Source: CAWAYR01 sp050250955
GTDB lineage: Bacteria > Acidobacteriota > Vicinamibacteria > Vicinamibacterales > UBA2999
Assembly (NCBI GenBank): GCA_050250955.1
Contig: JBFWNR010000013.1
Location: forward strand, 44,482-108,481
Direction: 5' to 3'
Length of the DNA stretch: 64,000 nt
The position numbers and the translations under genes were made by a program. Positions 41,078 to 50,361 of the stretch are shown one piece after another. Below the pieces are notes generated by a model. The model saw nothing but the letters and a program-made list of their open reading frames with translations. It did not search any database and had not been told where the DNA came from. Within the stretch, counting starts at the first letter, position 1. Each line of letters opens with the position of its first letter.

Positions 41078-43303
41078 ATGTCCGCGTCGCGCCTGCTCAT
41101 CGTCTCCAACCGGCTGCCCGTCGTCGCCCAGGTGGCCGACGGCGAGGTGCGGCTGAACGACGCCGGCGGCGGTCTGGCGACCGGGCTCGGGCCGTATCAC
41201 CGCAGTTCCGACGGGCTGTGGATCGGCTGGCCGGGCGATGTCTCGAAGCTGACCCGCGGCCAGCGCGAGGCCCTGGACCGCCAGCTCCACGAGCGTGCCA
41301 TCGTCCCGGTGCCGCTGTCGCGCGATCAGGTCGAGCGCTACTACAACGGCTTCGCCAACCGGGTGGTGTGGCCGCTCTTCCACTACCTCATCGACCAGGT
41401 GCCGGTGGACGCGGCCGGCTGGGATGCCTACAGCCAGGCCAACGAGGCCTTCGCCGACGTCGTCGCGATGGAGTACCGGCGCGGCGACACGATCTGGGTC
41501 CACGACTACCAGCTGATGCTGCTGCCGGGCCTGCTGCGCACGCGCCTGCCCGACGCCCGCATCGGCTTCTTCCTCCACATCCCGTTCCCGTCGTCGGAGG
41601 TGTTCCGCATCCTGCCGTGGCGACGGCAGATCCTCACCGGCCTGCTCGGCGCCGATCTCATCGGCTTCCACACCTTCGCCTATCTGCGCCACTTCGTGTC
41701 GTCGCTGCTGCACATCGAGGGCGTCGAGCCCGACATCGACCGGGTGCAGATCGGCGACCACGAGGCCCAGCTCGGCGTGTTCCCGATGGGCATCGACGCC
41801 GCCCATTTCGCCGGGCTCGGCGCCGACGCCGCGGTCGAGGCCCGCGTGCAGGAGATCCGCCACGCCGCCGGCCACCGGCGCATCGTGCTCGGCGTCGATC
41901 GCCTCGACTACACCAAGGGCATTCCGCGCCGCCTCCACGCCGTGGAACGCCTGCTCACCCGCGCCCCGGAGTTCCGCGACACGCTGCGCTTCATCCAGGT
42001 GGCGGTGCCGTCGCGCGGCGAGGTCGACTCCTACCAGCGCTTCAAGCGCCAGGTGGACGAGATCGTCGGCCGCATCAACGGCGCCTACGGGACGCCGTCC
42101 TCGATTCCCATCCACTACCTCCACCAGTCGGTGTCGCAGACCGAGCTGGTGGCGCTGTACCGTGCCGCCGACGCCATGCTGGTCACGCCGCTGCGCGACG
42201 GGATGAACCTGGTCGCCAAGGAGTTCGTCGCCTCGCGGGTGGACGATCGCGGCGTCCTCGTCCTCAGCGAGTTCGCCGGCGCCGCCGCCGAGCTCGACGG
42301 CGCGGTGCTGGTCAATCCCTACGACGTGGACGCCGTCGCCGACAGCCTCGGGCGGGCACTCGCCATGTCGCCGGGCGAACAGCAGGCGCGCATGCAGACG
42401 CTGCGCCGCCGGGTGACCGAACACGACGTCCATGCCTGGGCCGGCGGCTTCCTCGAGCGGCTCGCCTCCACCCGTCCCGTCGTCGAGGCGGCGGCGGCGC
42501 CGCCGCCGCCGTCGCTCACCACCGCGCTCACCGAGGCGCGGCGCACGCGCTCGCTCCGCCTGCTGGTGGACTACGACGGCACGCTGGTGCCGATCGCCCG
42601 TTCCCCGGAACTCGCCGCGCCCGACGCCGACCTGCTGGCGCTGCTCGCCGATCTGGCCCGCACCCCGGGCCTGGACGTGGACCTGGTGAGCGGCCGGCTC
42701 CGCTCCACCGTGGAGGACTGGTTCGGCCATCTGCCGCTGTCGCTGTGGGCCGAGCACGGCTTCTGGCACCGTCCCAGGGGCGACGACCGCTGGCACGCCG
42801 CGGCGCAGGTGGCCCCGACGTGGCACGAACGCATCCGGCCGATCCTCGACCAGTTCACCGACAGCACGCCGGGCTCCCACGTCGAGACCAAGACGGCCTC
42901 GCTGGCCTGGCACTTCCGCCGCGCGCAGCGCGAGTTCGGCGCCCGCCAGGCCCACGAGCTGCGCATGCTGCTCGGCGACGCGTTGAGCAACCAGCCCTTC
43001 GAGGTGATCGAAGGCCGCAAGGTGATCGAGGTCCGGCTGCGCGGGGTCAGCAAGGCCCTGGTGGCGCAGCGCGTCCACACCGAGGCCGCCGGCTCGTTCG
43101 TGGTCGCCATCGGCGACGACCGCACCGACGAGGACCTGTTCCGCGCCCTGCCGCCCGAGAGCGCCACCATCGCGGTCGGCAGCCGGCCGTCGGCGGCACG
43201 CTACCGCGTCGCCGACTTCCGCGAGGTGCGTCAGCTGCTGCGCCTGCTGATCGCCGAGCCGACGCCGCCCGTCGCCGCCGGGGCGTCGGTGCGGACGCCC
43301 TGA
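41078..43303 (+). CDS. Bifunctional trehalose-6-phosphate synthase/phosphatase
   Basis: This 741-residue protein fuses OtsA and OtsB. The N-terminal GT20 domain begins LLIVSNRLPVVAQ and has GGLATGLGPYHRSSDGLWIGWPG, WPLFHYLIDQVP, VWVHDYQLMLLPGLLR-type sequence (here IWVHDYQLMLLPGLLRT), GFFLHIPFPSSEVFRILPW, LGVDRLDYTKGIPRRL and LRDGMNLVAKEFVA, covering the UDP-glucose and glucose-6-phosphate sites. The C-terminal HAD phosphatase starts near residue 495 with LLVDYDGTLVPIA (nucleophile Asp in DYDGTL) and ends AIGDDRTDEDLFRALP. It makes trehalose from UDP-glucose and glucose-6-phosphate in the cytoplasm, for osmotic and desiccation stress. The ATG at 41078 starts the fold and follows a promoter directly. 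Confidence 0.96.
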   Translation: MSASRLLIVSNRLPVVAQVADGEVRLNDAGGGLATGLGPYHRSSDGLWIGWPGDVSKLTRGQREALDRQLHERAIVPVPLSRDQVERYYNGFANRVVWPLFHYLIDQVPVDAAGWDAYSQANEAFADVVAMEYRRGDTIWVHDYQLMLLPGLLRTRLPDARIGFFLHIPFPSSEVFRILPWRRQILTGLLGADLIGFHTFAYLRHFVSSLLHIEGVEPDIDRVQIGDHEAQLGVFPMGIDAAHFAGLGADAAVEARVQEIRHAAGHRRIVLGVDRLDYTKGIPRRLHAVERLLTRAPEFRDTLRFIQVAVPSRGEVDSYQRFKRQVDEIVGRINGAYGTPSSIPIHYLHQSVSQTELVALYRAADAMLVTPLRDGMNLVAKEFVASRVDDRGVLVLSEFAGAAAELDGAVLVNPYDVDAVADSLGRALAMSPGEQQARMQTLRRRVTEHDVHAWAGGFLERLASTRPVVEAAAAPPPPSLTTALTEARRTRSLRLLVDYDGTLVPIARSPELAAPDADLLALLADLARTPGLDVDLVSGRLRSTVEDWFGHLPLSLWAEHGFWHRPRGDDRWHAAAQVAPTWHERIRPILDQFTDSTPGSHVETKTASLAWHFRRAQREFGARQAHELRMLLGDALSNQPFEVIEGRKVIEVRLRGVSKALVAQRVHTEAAGSFVVAIGDDRTDEDLFRALPPESATIAVGSRPSAARYRVADFREVRQLLRLLIAEPTPPVAAGASVRTP

Positions 43304-43325
43304 GCCACACGCCGGGCCGCGGCGC

Positions 43326-46262
43326 TCAGAACTCGACCAGCAGCGACACCTGGGCGGCCCGTGCGGCCTGCCGGTTCTGGCCGCGGAACGTGCCGTCGGG
43401 GGCGTAGGCGAAACTCGTGCTGCCGAGCAGATTGCTGCCGGTATTGACGCCGTCGCCGCCGAGGAACTCCTGCAGCGCGTCGCGGTTGGTGATGTTCAGG
43501 ACGCTGACGGCGACGTCGACCGTCCGGCTGCCCAACGCGAACCGCCGCCCGACGCGGGCGTTCCACTGCGCCAGACTGGGCGCCTGTCGCTGCCCCTGGC
43601 CGCGCGTGGGGTACGCGAACCGCACGGTCGTGGCCAACGGATTCGACACCGTGCGCCGGTTGGACAGCACCAGCGTCGGCGGACCGAATCGCGGGTCGGG
43701 CGCGGCCAGGACGGTGACGATCGGGCCGGTGTACGGTCCCGAGAAGACGTTCAGGTTGCTGGCGACGGTGAGCCCCCACGGTGCGTGGTACGAGCCGGTG
43801 AGACGCAGCGCGTGCTTGATCCACATCGGGTTGCGCGACTGCGACGTCCCCGACAGGCTGTTGGTCTCGCCGCCGCGAATCGAGCCGATGCCGCGGTTGT
43901 TGGCGAAGGCCTCGGGTTGGATGAACGACGCCGGGTCGTTCGGCTGCCACGTCCCGTCGAGGTGCTGGAAGCCGCGCGTGTAGCCGACGATGAACTGCGA
44001 GCGCCGCGTCCGCTGCGAGCCGACCAACTCGACACCGGTGTAGATCGGCGTGTTCCACACGTTGTTGGTCTGCAGCAGGATGGCGTTCTGCGACTCGTCC
44101 CGGTAGCCCCGAAACACGCCGTCGGTGTAGATGCCGTTGACGTCCACCTGGGCGGACAGGTCCTTGTAGGCCCGGCGGATGAAGGTCGCGTCCAGGCTGA
44201 TCCGGCCCGGCAGCTGGCGGCGGTAGCCGAGCAGGATCTCGTCGCTGAAGGGCTGATGCCGGTCCGGGTCGACGCGCCGGTTGGCCGCCACCTGGGTCTG
44301 GGCCGGCGTCACCAGCACGGTGGCGAAGCTGCCGTCGCCGCGGGTGTCGTAGGTGTCGGTCGTCGTCACCGTGACGCCGCCCCCGAAGAAGCCACCGCCC
44401 AAGGTCGGCAGGTACAGCCATTCCGGTTTGGCGGCGACGCGGCTGACGCTCCCGTGGAGGATGTTCCGGCTGTCGGCGGTCAGGGCGTAGACGACGCCCG
44501 CCCGCGGGCCGACTTCCAGGCTGGACTGGGTGCGCACGCCGAACAGGTCGTCGTCGTCCACCACGCGATCGAGGCGCAGTCCGGCGACGACGGTCAACCG
44601 CGGCACGGGCTTCCAGGAGTCCTGGAGGTAGACGGCGTAGTTCTGGGAGTTCCTGTTCTCCGTGGTGAACACCAGTCGGGACGGATCCACGAACTGGCGA
44701 TGGAACGGGATGTAGCCCGAATACGGATCTCCTGGCACACGCAGCCGGACGTCCTCGAGGATGAATCCGCCGTTCAGGTAGTGCGCTTCGGTGCTCAGCC
44801 GCATCAGCGGCTGCAGGAAGACGCCGGCCTGGAACTCATGAGAGCCCAGCCAGCCGGCGCGGTACCAGTTCACGTCGGCCTGCATCGTCAGCTTGTTCGA
44901 CGGCGTGACGTTGAGGCTCTGGTTGTTGCCCACGGTGGCGACCAGGCCGTTGCCGATCAGCCGCCCCGCCGACGTGGTGACCGAGTCGTAGATGCGCACC
45001 CGCGGGCCGCCGTAGTCGAGGCCCTTGTAGGCGTCGAGCGACGTTCTGGCGCCGAACGTGTTGAACGAGGCGCCGATGGTCGTCGTCAGCGTGTTGGTCC
45101 AGGCCGAGAAGAGCCGCGCGGCGACGCCGTTGCCGGTGGTGCCGCTGTTGCTGAAGCGGCGGCTGTCGGTCGACGCACTGGGCTCCTCGAAGCCGTGCGG
45201 CTTCAGGAAGAATCCGTGGAGCTGATGTCGCGCGCCGACCTGGGCATTGACCTTGACGAATCCCGTGTGGTGCCGGCTGCGATTGTCGAACGGTTCCCAG
45301 CCGGGGATCGACGCGCGGAGGTTGTTCAACTGGGTCGGGGTGCGCGAGATCTGACTGTCGCGGTGGAGGTAGAAATACGACGCGAAGAACCAGGCGCGAT
45401 CGCGCCGGATCGGCCCGCCCAGCGACGCCTCGAGGTTCGTGGTCTCGGCAATCGCCGGGACCCCGAGGGGATCGTTGTCGGCGTTCCAGGCGCGATTCTG
45501 ATGATGGACGCCCGCCGCCCCCGACAGCCGGTTGGTGCCGACCCGGGTCGTCACGTTGAACACCACGCCCAGCCCCGGCGGCGCCGACGTGTCGGCGCCG
45601 CCGGTCCTCACCTGGGAATCCGCGATGGCATTGGTGGGCAGCCTGACGATCTCCATGCGTCCCTGGCGGGACGACGCCATGTCGGCGCCGTCGACGAGCA
45701 CCACGTGCTGCTCGACGTCGGTGCCGCGCAACATGTAGGTCTGGGTGCCGTTGTTGGCGATGAGGTTGCGGGCCGTCACCCCCGGCGCCACCTCGAGGGC
45801 ATCGGTCAGGTCGCGTCGGGTCGACAGCGGCAGCAGGCGCTGGAAATCGCCGGCGACGTTGACAGCCTGAATCGGCTTCTGCGATTCGAGCAGCGGCGGC
45901 GCGCCGCTGACGACGACGGTCTCTTCGACGCTGCCGACCGCCAGGACGATGTCGAGGGTGAGGTTGAGCCCGGCCCGGACCTCCACCCCCGGCTGCGAGT
46001 ACTTGCTGAAACCCGGCAGCTCGGCGACGACGTCGAAGATGGCGGGCGGCAGGTTCAGGAGGCGATAGGTGCCGTCGGACTCGGTGACACCGACATGCGT
46101 GCCCGGAGTCGTCGGGCTCAAAGCAGTCACGGTGACCCCGGGCAGCACCCCGCCGCCGGCGTCGCGGATCACCCCCCGCAGGGTGCCCTCGCCGGTGACC
46201 TGCGCGTCCACCGGCCCGGCGACGCACAGCCACAGGGCCACCAGCGTCGGCACTTGTCTCAT
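43326..46262 (-). CDS. TonB-dependent receptor, carboxypeptidase-regulatory type
   Basis: This 978-residue outer-membrane protein has a signal peptide (MRQVPTLVALWLCVAGPVDAQ). A carboxypeptidase-regulatory domain follows, GTLRGVIRDAGGGVLPGVTVTALSPTTPGTHVGVTESDGTYRLLNLPPAIFDVVAELPGF. The plug has VEETVVVSGAPPLLESQKPIQAVNVAGDFQRLLPLSTRRDLTDALEVAPGVTARN and the TonB-plug-like YMLRGTDVEQHVVLVDGADM. A barrel of about 750 residues ends in AARAAQVSLLVEF. It shares design with the receptor at 17.3 kb but little close sequence. ATG at 46262 is preferred over 46280 because it begins the signal peptide and follows GGTGAAG. It is divergent from the sigma factor/kinase pair, which may regulate it. Confidence 0.92.
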   Translation of the reverse strand: MRQVPTLVALWLCVAGPVDAQVTGEGTLRGVIRDAGGGVLPGVTVTALSPTTPGTHVGVTESDGTYRLLNLPPAIFDVVAELPGFSKYSQPGVEVRAGLNLTLDIVLAVGSVEETVVVSGAPPLLESQKPIQAVNVAGDFQRLLPLSTRRDLTDALEVAPGVTARNLIANNGTQTYMLRGTDVEQHVVLVDGADMASSRQGRMEIVRLPTNAIADSQVRTGGADTSAPPGLGVVFNVTTRVGTNRLSGAAGVHHQNRAWNADNDPLGVPAIAETTNLEASLGGPIRRDRAWFFASYFYLHRDSQISRTPTQLNNLRASIPGWEPFDNRSRHHTGFVKVNAQVGARHQLHGFFLKPHGFEEPSASTDSRRFSNSGTTGNGVAARLFSAWTNTLTTTIGASFNTFGARTSLDAYKGLDYGGPRVRIYDSVTTSAGRLIGNGLVATVGNNQSLNVTPSNKLTMQADVNWYRAGWLGSHEFQAGVFLQPLMRLSTEAHYLNGGFILEDVRLRVPGDPYSGYIPFHRQFVDPSRLVFTTENRNSQNYAVYLQDSWKPVPRLTVVAGLRLDRVVDDDDLFGVRTQSSLEVGPRAGVVYALTADSRNILHGSVSRVAAKPEWLYLPTLGGGFFGGGVTVTTTDTYDTRGDGSFATVLVTPAQTQVAANRRVDPDRHQPFSDEILLGYRRQLPGRISLDATFIRRAYKDLSAQVDVNGIYTDGVFRGYRDESQNAILLQTNNVWNTPIYTGVELVGSQRTRRSQFIVGYTRGFQHLDGTWQPNDPASFIQPEAFANNRGIGSIRGGETNSLSGTSQSRNPMWIKHALRLTGSYHAPWGLTVASNLNVFSGPYTGPIVTVLAAPDPRFGPPTLVLSNRRTVSNPLATTVRFAYPTRGQGQRQAPSLAQWNARVGRRFALGSRTVDVAVSVLNITNRDALQEFLGGDGVNTGSNLLGSTSFAYAPDGTFRGQNRQAARAAQVSLLVEF

Positions 46263-46320
46263 CAGCGCTTCACCGACCATGCCCGTCGCCTCGCCCGCTC
46301 GCTGTGTCGCTGGCCGTCAG

Positions 46321-46338
46321 GACAGCTGGGGAGCTGTC
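46321..46338. promoter_or_regulatory. Inverted repeat in a divergent promoter region
   Basis: GACAGCT and AGCTGTC flank a four-base GGGG spacer. The 18-base dyad lies between the divergent receptor and sigma factor genes and could be an operator or a hairpin in either leader. Confidence 0.45.
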
Positions 46339-46395
46339 TGGAATAGGCGCAGAACACGGCCGGAAACTATCAGCGAAGAGCCGGCGAAGGTCGCG

Positions 46396-46401
46396 TATGA
46401 T
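46396..46401 (+). promoter_or_regulatory. Candidate -10 box (TATGAT) for the sigma factor gene
   Basis: TATGAT lies 27 bases before the ATG at 46429, predicting a leader of about 20 bases. No convincing -35 is present, so an alternative sigma factor could be involved. Confidence 0.35.
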
Positions 46402-46428
46402 GACCCGGCCGGCTACCTGCCCGAGCGC

Positions 46429-47016
46429 ATGAGCACGAGTGACACGGCCCCGGACGACGTCAGCGCGCTGCTCCGCGCCTGGACCGGTGGCGACCAGCAC
46501 GCGCTCGCCCGGCTCACTCCGATCGTCTACGCCGAGCTCCACCGTCTGGCGCGTCATTACCTGCGCGGCGAGCGAGCCGACCACAGCCTGCAGGCCACTG
46601 CGCTGGTCAACGAGGCCTACCTGCGGCTGGTCGACTACAAGCGCATGCACTGGCGCGACCGCGCCCACTTCATGGCGGCGGCGGCCCAGGCCATGCGCCG
46701 CATCCTCGTCGACCATGCGCGGCGACGCAACGGGAAGCGGGGCGCCGACGCCCCGCACGTCTCGCTCGATGCCGAGGCGGTGCTCTGCCCGGCTCGCGCC
46801 GACGACTTCGCGGCGCTCGACGATGCCCTGAGCGCCCTGGCGGCGCGGGCGCCGCGCAAGGCGCAGGTCGTCGAGCTGCGCTTCTTCGGCGGCCTGAGCG
46901 TCGAGGACACCGCCCACGTGCTGGGCGTCGCGCCGATCACCGTCATGCGCGAGTGGAAGAGCGCGAAAGCCTGGTTGTATCGGGAGCTCGCCGCTCCGGC
47001 CGCCCATGGACACTGA
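46429..47016 (+). CDS. ECF-type sigma factor (kinase-associated ECF subfamily)
   Basis: This 195-residue sigma factor has region 2 in ALARLTPIVYAELHRLARHYLRGERADHSLQATALVNEAYLRLVDYKRMHWRDRAHFMAAAAQAMRRILVDHARRRNGKRG. Region 4 is KAQVVELRFFGGLSVEDTAHVLGVAPITVMREWKSAKAWLYREL. HSLQATALVNEAYLRL and MRRILVDHAR mark the large group of ECF-type factors (TIGR02999-like) that in Acidobacteriota and Planctomycetota are encoded with Ser/Thr kinases and may be controlled by phosphorylation instead of an anti-sigma factor. Here the gene overlaps the kinase start by 11 bases, which supports that model. No anti-sigma gene is nearby. Confidence 0.92.
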   Translation: MSTSDTAPDDVSALLRAWTGGDQHALARLTPIVYAELHRLARHYLRGERADHSLQATALVNEAYLRLVDYKRMHWRDRAHFMAAAAQAMRRILVDHARRRNGKRGADAPHVSLDAEAVLCPARADDFAALDDALSALAARAPRKAQVVELRFFGGLSVEDTAHVLGVAPITVMREWKSAKAWLYRELAAPAAHGH

Positions 47017-50005
47017 GCGCTGGACCCACGTCGATCGGCTGCTGCAGTCGGCGCTCGACGTGCCGGTGGCGGAGCGCGACGCGTTTCTGCGCGGCGCCTG
47101 CCGTGGCGACGGCGACCTCGAGCGCGAGGTCCGCTCGCTGCTCGCGGCGCACGACGGGGCGGGCAGCTTCCTGGACGGTGCGGCCGCGGACGTGGCCGCA
47201 CGGGTGCTCGCCGCGGAACGCCACGGCGGCAGTCAGGCCGCCGGCGATTCGCTGATCGGCCAGACGATCTCGCACTATCGCATCGTCGCCAAGCTCGGCG
47301 GCGGCGGCATGGGCGTGGTCTACAAGGCCGAGGACACGCGGCTGCACCGGCCCGTCGCGCTCAAGTTCGTGTCCGACGATCTGGCCAGGGACGGCGAGGC
47401 CCTGAGCCGCTTCCAGCGCGAAGCCCGGACCGCCTCGGCGCTCAACCATCCGCACATCTGCACGATCTACGACATCGGCGAGCAGGACGGCCGCGCGTTC
47501 ATCGCCATGGAGTATCTGCAGGGCACGGCGCTCAACGAGCGGCTCGCCGCCGGGCCGCTGGACCTCGACACGGTGCTGCGGCTCGGCCTCCAGATCGCCG
47601 ATGCGCTCGACGCCGCCCATGCCGCCGGCGTCATCCACCGCGACATCAAGCCGGCGAACATCTTCGTCACCGCCCGCGGCCACGCCAAGCTGCTCGACTT
47701 CGGCCTCGCCAAGATGCGCGCGCACTCCCACCTGGACCTCACCACGGTGGCCGGCACGCGGCACGGCGTCGTCATGGGCACTGTCGCCTACATGGCCCCG
47801 GAGCAGGCCCGCGGCGAGCCGGTCGATCACCGCGCCGACCTGTGGAGCGTCGGCCTGGTGTTGTTCGAGATGGCCACCGGCGCGCGGCCCTCGCCCGGCG
47901 TCCAGCTGCGGATCGCGGGCTCTGCGGACCTGGAACGCGTGGTCGCGAAGTGCCTGGAGGCCGATCCCGCGCTCCGCTACCAGCACGCCGCCGAACTGCG
48001 GACCGACCTCGAGCGCCTCAAGCGCCATTCCGATTCCGACCTGACCAGGCGCGAGCTCGAGCCGGCACGGCCGCGCACCCGATGGCCGGCGGTCGCCGCG
48101 GCCGCCGGCCTGGCTGCGGCCATGCTGATGGGCGCCTACTTCTATACGTCGGCGCCCGCGGCGGCGACGCTGACCGACAAGGACACGATCGTCCTGGCCG
48201 AGTTCGCCAACACCACCGGCGATCCGGTGTTCGACGACACGCTGCGCCAGGGCTTGGCGGCCCAACTGCAGCAGTCGCCCTTCCTGAGCCTCGTCTCCGA
48301 CGAACGCATCCGGCGCACCCTGCCGTTGATGAACCTGCCGGCGGCTGCCCCGCTGACCGCCGACGTCGCCCGGGTCGTGTGCGTGCGGACCGGCAGCGCC
48401 GCGTTCCTTCAGGGATCCATCGCGGCACTCGGCAATGAATACGTCCTCGGGCTGCGCGCCACCAATTGCGCAACTGGCGACGTAATAGCCGACGAGCAGG
48501 CACAGGCGGCGCGGAAGGAAGACGTGCTGAGCACGCTCAGCCAGGTGGCGACCCGCCTTCGGACCCGCCTCGGAGAATCACTGGCCACCATCGAGAAGCA
48601 CTCGACGCCGCTCGCCGCGGCGACCACGCCCTCCCTCGACGCGCTGCAGGCCTACAGCCTGGCGCTCAAGGAATTCGTCCCGCGGCAGCGGCTGTCGCTG
48701 CTGCAGCGCGCGGTGGCGCTCGACCCCGACTTCGCCGTCGCCCACGCCAGACTGGGTTTCGGCCTGATCGGCAACGGCGATCTGGCGCTGGGCCGCCAGA
48801 GCCTGATCAAGGCCTATCAGTTGCGCCACCGCGCCAGTGACGCCGAGCGCTTCTCCATCGAGACGTTCTACGATCGCGACGTCACCGGCAACCTCGAGCG
48901 GGAACAGCGGACGTTGGAAGCGTGGGCCCAGAGCTATCCTCGCGACACGTCACCCCACACGCTGATCGCGGGCCTGGCGCTGACCAGCACTGGCCAGCAC
49001 GAGCTGGCGATTGCCGAAAGCGACAAGGCCCTCGCGCTGGATCCCGACTGGGTGCCGGCGTATGGGAACAAGGCCTTCAATCAGTTGTACCTGAATCGTG
49101 TCGACGACGCCGTCGGGACTGTCGCGCAGGCCCGGGCCCGCAAGCTGGAGAGCGGCTCGTTCGCACTGATCGAGTACTTCGCCGCCTTCCTGAAGGGGGA
49201 TGACGAGGCCCTCACGCGGACGGCAGCGGTGGCCAGAAAGAACCAGGAGCTGGTCGATCGCATGCCACATCTGGAGGCGCTCGCGCTGGCTCGCACGGGC
49301 CGCTTGCAGGAGGCGCGGCGGACGACTGCGGTGCTGGTCGACATCGCCCGGCAGTCGGGCCGACGCGAGCGGGCCGGCTTGTCCGAGTCGACACGTGCGG
49401 TGTGGGAGGCGTTCTACGGGAACGGGACCGCCGCCAGACAGAGCGCCAGCAAGGCGCGCGCGCTGTGGACCGGCCGCGATGTGGACTACTCGGCGGCTTT
49501 TGCGCTGGCGCTTGCGGGCGACGTGCCGCAATCGCGCGCCCTCGCTGACGGCCTCGCCCGCGAGTTCCCTGAAGACACGTTCGTGCGATTCATGTACCTG
49601 CCGACGCTGCGCGCCCTGTTTGCGTTGAACGCGCAGGACCCGGCCGCGGCGGTCCAGGCGCTGCAGGTCGCTTTGCGTTACGACCTCCACACCATCGGCG
49701 TCTCGTACAACGGTCGGGTCGGCCCGTTGTATCCAATCTACGTGCGTGGCTTGGCCTACCTCGCCGCCCGGCAGCCCGCCCAGGCCGCTGCCGAGTTCCA
49801 GCGGATACTCGATCATCGCAGCATCGTCCTCGTCGATCCGATGGACGCGTTGGCGCGCCTGCAGCTGGCCCGCGCGCTGGCGCTCACCGGCGACGCGGTC
49901 AAGGCGAAGAGCGCCTACGACGACCTGCTCACGCTCTGGAAGGACGCCGATTCGAGCATCCCGGTCGTCGAGGACGCCCGGGCTGCGGCGGCCCGATTGC
50001 CGTAG
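47006..50005 (+). CDS. Transmembrane Ser/Thr protein kinase with TPR sensor region
   Basis: This 999-residue kinase starts with a helical region of about 85 residues (ERWTHVDRLLQSALDVPVAERDAFLRGAC) often found in kinases paired with ECF factors. The kinase domain has GGGGMGVVYKAED, VALKFV, HRDIKPANIF, DFGLAK and GTVAYMAPEQARGE, all catalytic residues intact. One membrane helix (WPAVAAAAGLAAAMLMGAYFY, near residue 365) leads to an extracytoplasmic TolB-N-like domain (LAEFANTTGDPVFDDTLRQGLAAQL) and many TPR units (LLQRAVALDPDFAVAHARLGFG, AIAESDKALALDPDWVPAYGNKAFN). It probably phosphorylates the sigma factor whose gene it overlaps by 11 bases. The 3' end lies 35 bases from the convergent Mrp operon. 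Confidence 0.93.
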   Translation: MDTERWTHVDRLLQSALDVPVAERDAFLRGACRGDGDLEREVRSLLAAHDGAGSFLDGAAADVAARVLAAERHGGSQAAGDSLIGQTISHYRIVAKLGGGGMGVVYKAEDTRLHRPVALKFVSDDLARDGEALSRFQREARTASALNHPHICTIYDIGEQDGRAFIAMEYLQGTALNERLAAGPLDLDTVLRLGLQIADALDAAHAAGVIHRDIKPANIFVTARGHAKLLDFGLAKMRAHSHLDLTTVAGTRHGVVMGTVAYMAPEQARGEPVDHRADLWSVGLVLFEMATGARPSPGVQLRIAGSADLERVVAKCLEADPALRYQHAAELRTDLERLKRHSDSDLTRRELEPARPRTRWPAVAAAAGLAAAMLMGAYFYTSAPAAATLTDKDTIVLAEFANTTGDPVFDDTLRQGLAAQLQQSPFLSLVSDERIRRTLPLMNLPAAAPLTADVARVVCVRTGSAAFLQGSIAALGNEYVLGLRATNCATGDVIADEQAQAARKEDVLSTLSQVATRLRTRLGESLATIEKHSTPLAAATTPSLDALQAYSLALKEFVPRQRLSLLQRAVALDPDFAVAHARLGFGLIGNGDLALGRQSLIKAYQLRHRASDAERFSIETFYDRDVTGNLEREQRTLEAWAQSYPRDTSPHTLIAGLALTSTGQHELAIAESDKALALDPDWVPAYGNKAFNQLYLNRVDDAVGTVAQARARKLESGSFALIEYFAAFLKGDDEALTRTAAVARKNQELVDRMPHLEALALARTGRLQEARRTTAVLVDIARQSGRRERAGLSESTRAVWEAFYGNGTAARQSASKARALWTGRDVDYSAAFALALAGDVPQSRALADGLAREFPEDTFVRFMYLPTLRALFALNAQDPAAAVQALQVALRYDLHTIGVSYNGRVGPLYPIYVRGLAYLAARQPAQAAAEFQRILDHRSIVLVDPMDALARLQLARALALTGDAVKAKSAYDDLLTLWKDADSSIPVVEDARAAAARLP

Positions 50006-50040
50006 CCGGCGGCCCCGCGGCCGCGACGCCGGCACCGGGG

Positions 50041-50361
50041 TCACCCGTCCGCGGACCCGTCGTCGGCCGGGTGATCGCCGGCGCGTGCTGCCTCCCGCAC
50101 CGCCGCGCGAGCGAGCATGTGCGACGCCACCGGCATCGTCCCGAACAGCACGACAATCAGGATGGCCACCCGGATCCACCACGCGGCGCTCCCACCGGCG
50201 AGCCCGACGCCGAGCAGGATCAGGCCGAGGGCCAGTGTCGCGGCCTTGGTGGCGGCGTGCTGACGCGCGAGCGCGTCGGGCAAGGTATACAACCCCGCGG
50301 CGGCGACGACCAGGAGCAGGCTGCCGGCGAGCACCGCGGCGGCTACCAGGACCGTCATCAC
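50041..50361 (-). CDS. mnhG: Mrp Na+/H+ antiporter subunit G
   Basis: This 106-residue membrane protein has three helices (TVLVAAAVLAGSLLLVVAAAGLYTLP, AATLALGLILLGVGLAG and AWWIRVAILIVVLFGTMPVASHMLARAA). The LPDALARQHAATKAATLALGLILLG segment is typical of MnhG/MrpG. It is a small structural subunit of the Mrp complex and the last gene of a seven-gene operon. GTG at 50361 overlaps the mnhF stop; the ATG three bases later is equally possible. Confidence 0.9.
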   Translation of the reverse strand: MMTVLVAAAVLAGSLLLVVAAAGLYTLPDALARQHAATKAATLALGLILLGVGLAGGSAAWWIRVAILIVVLFGTMPVASHMLARAAVREAARAGDHPADDGSADG

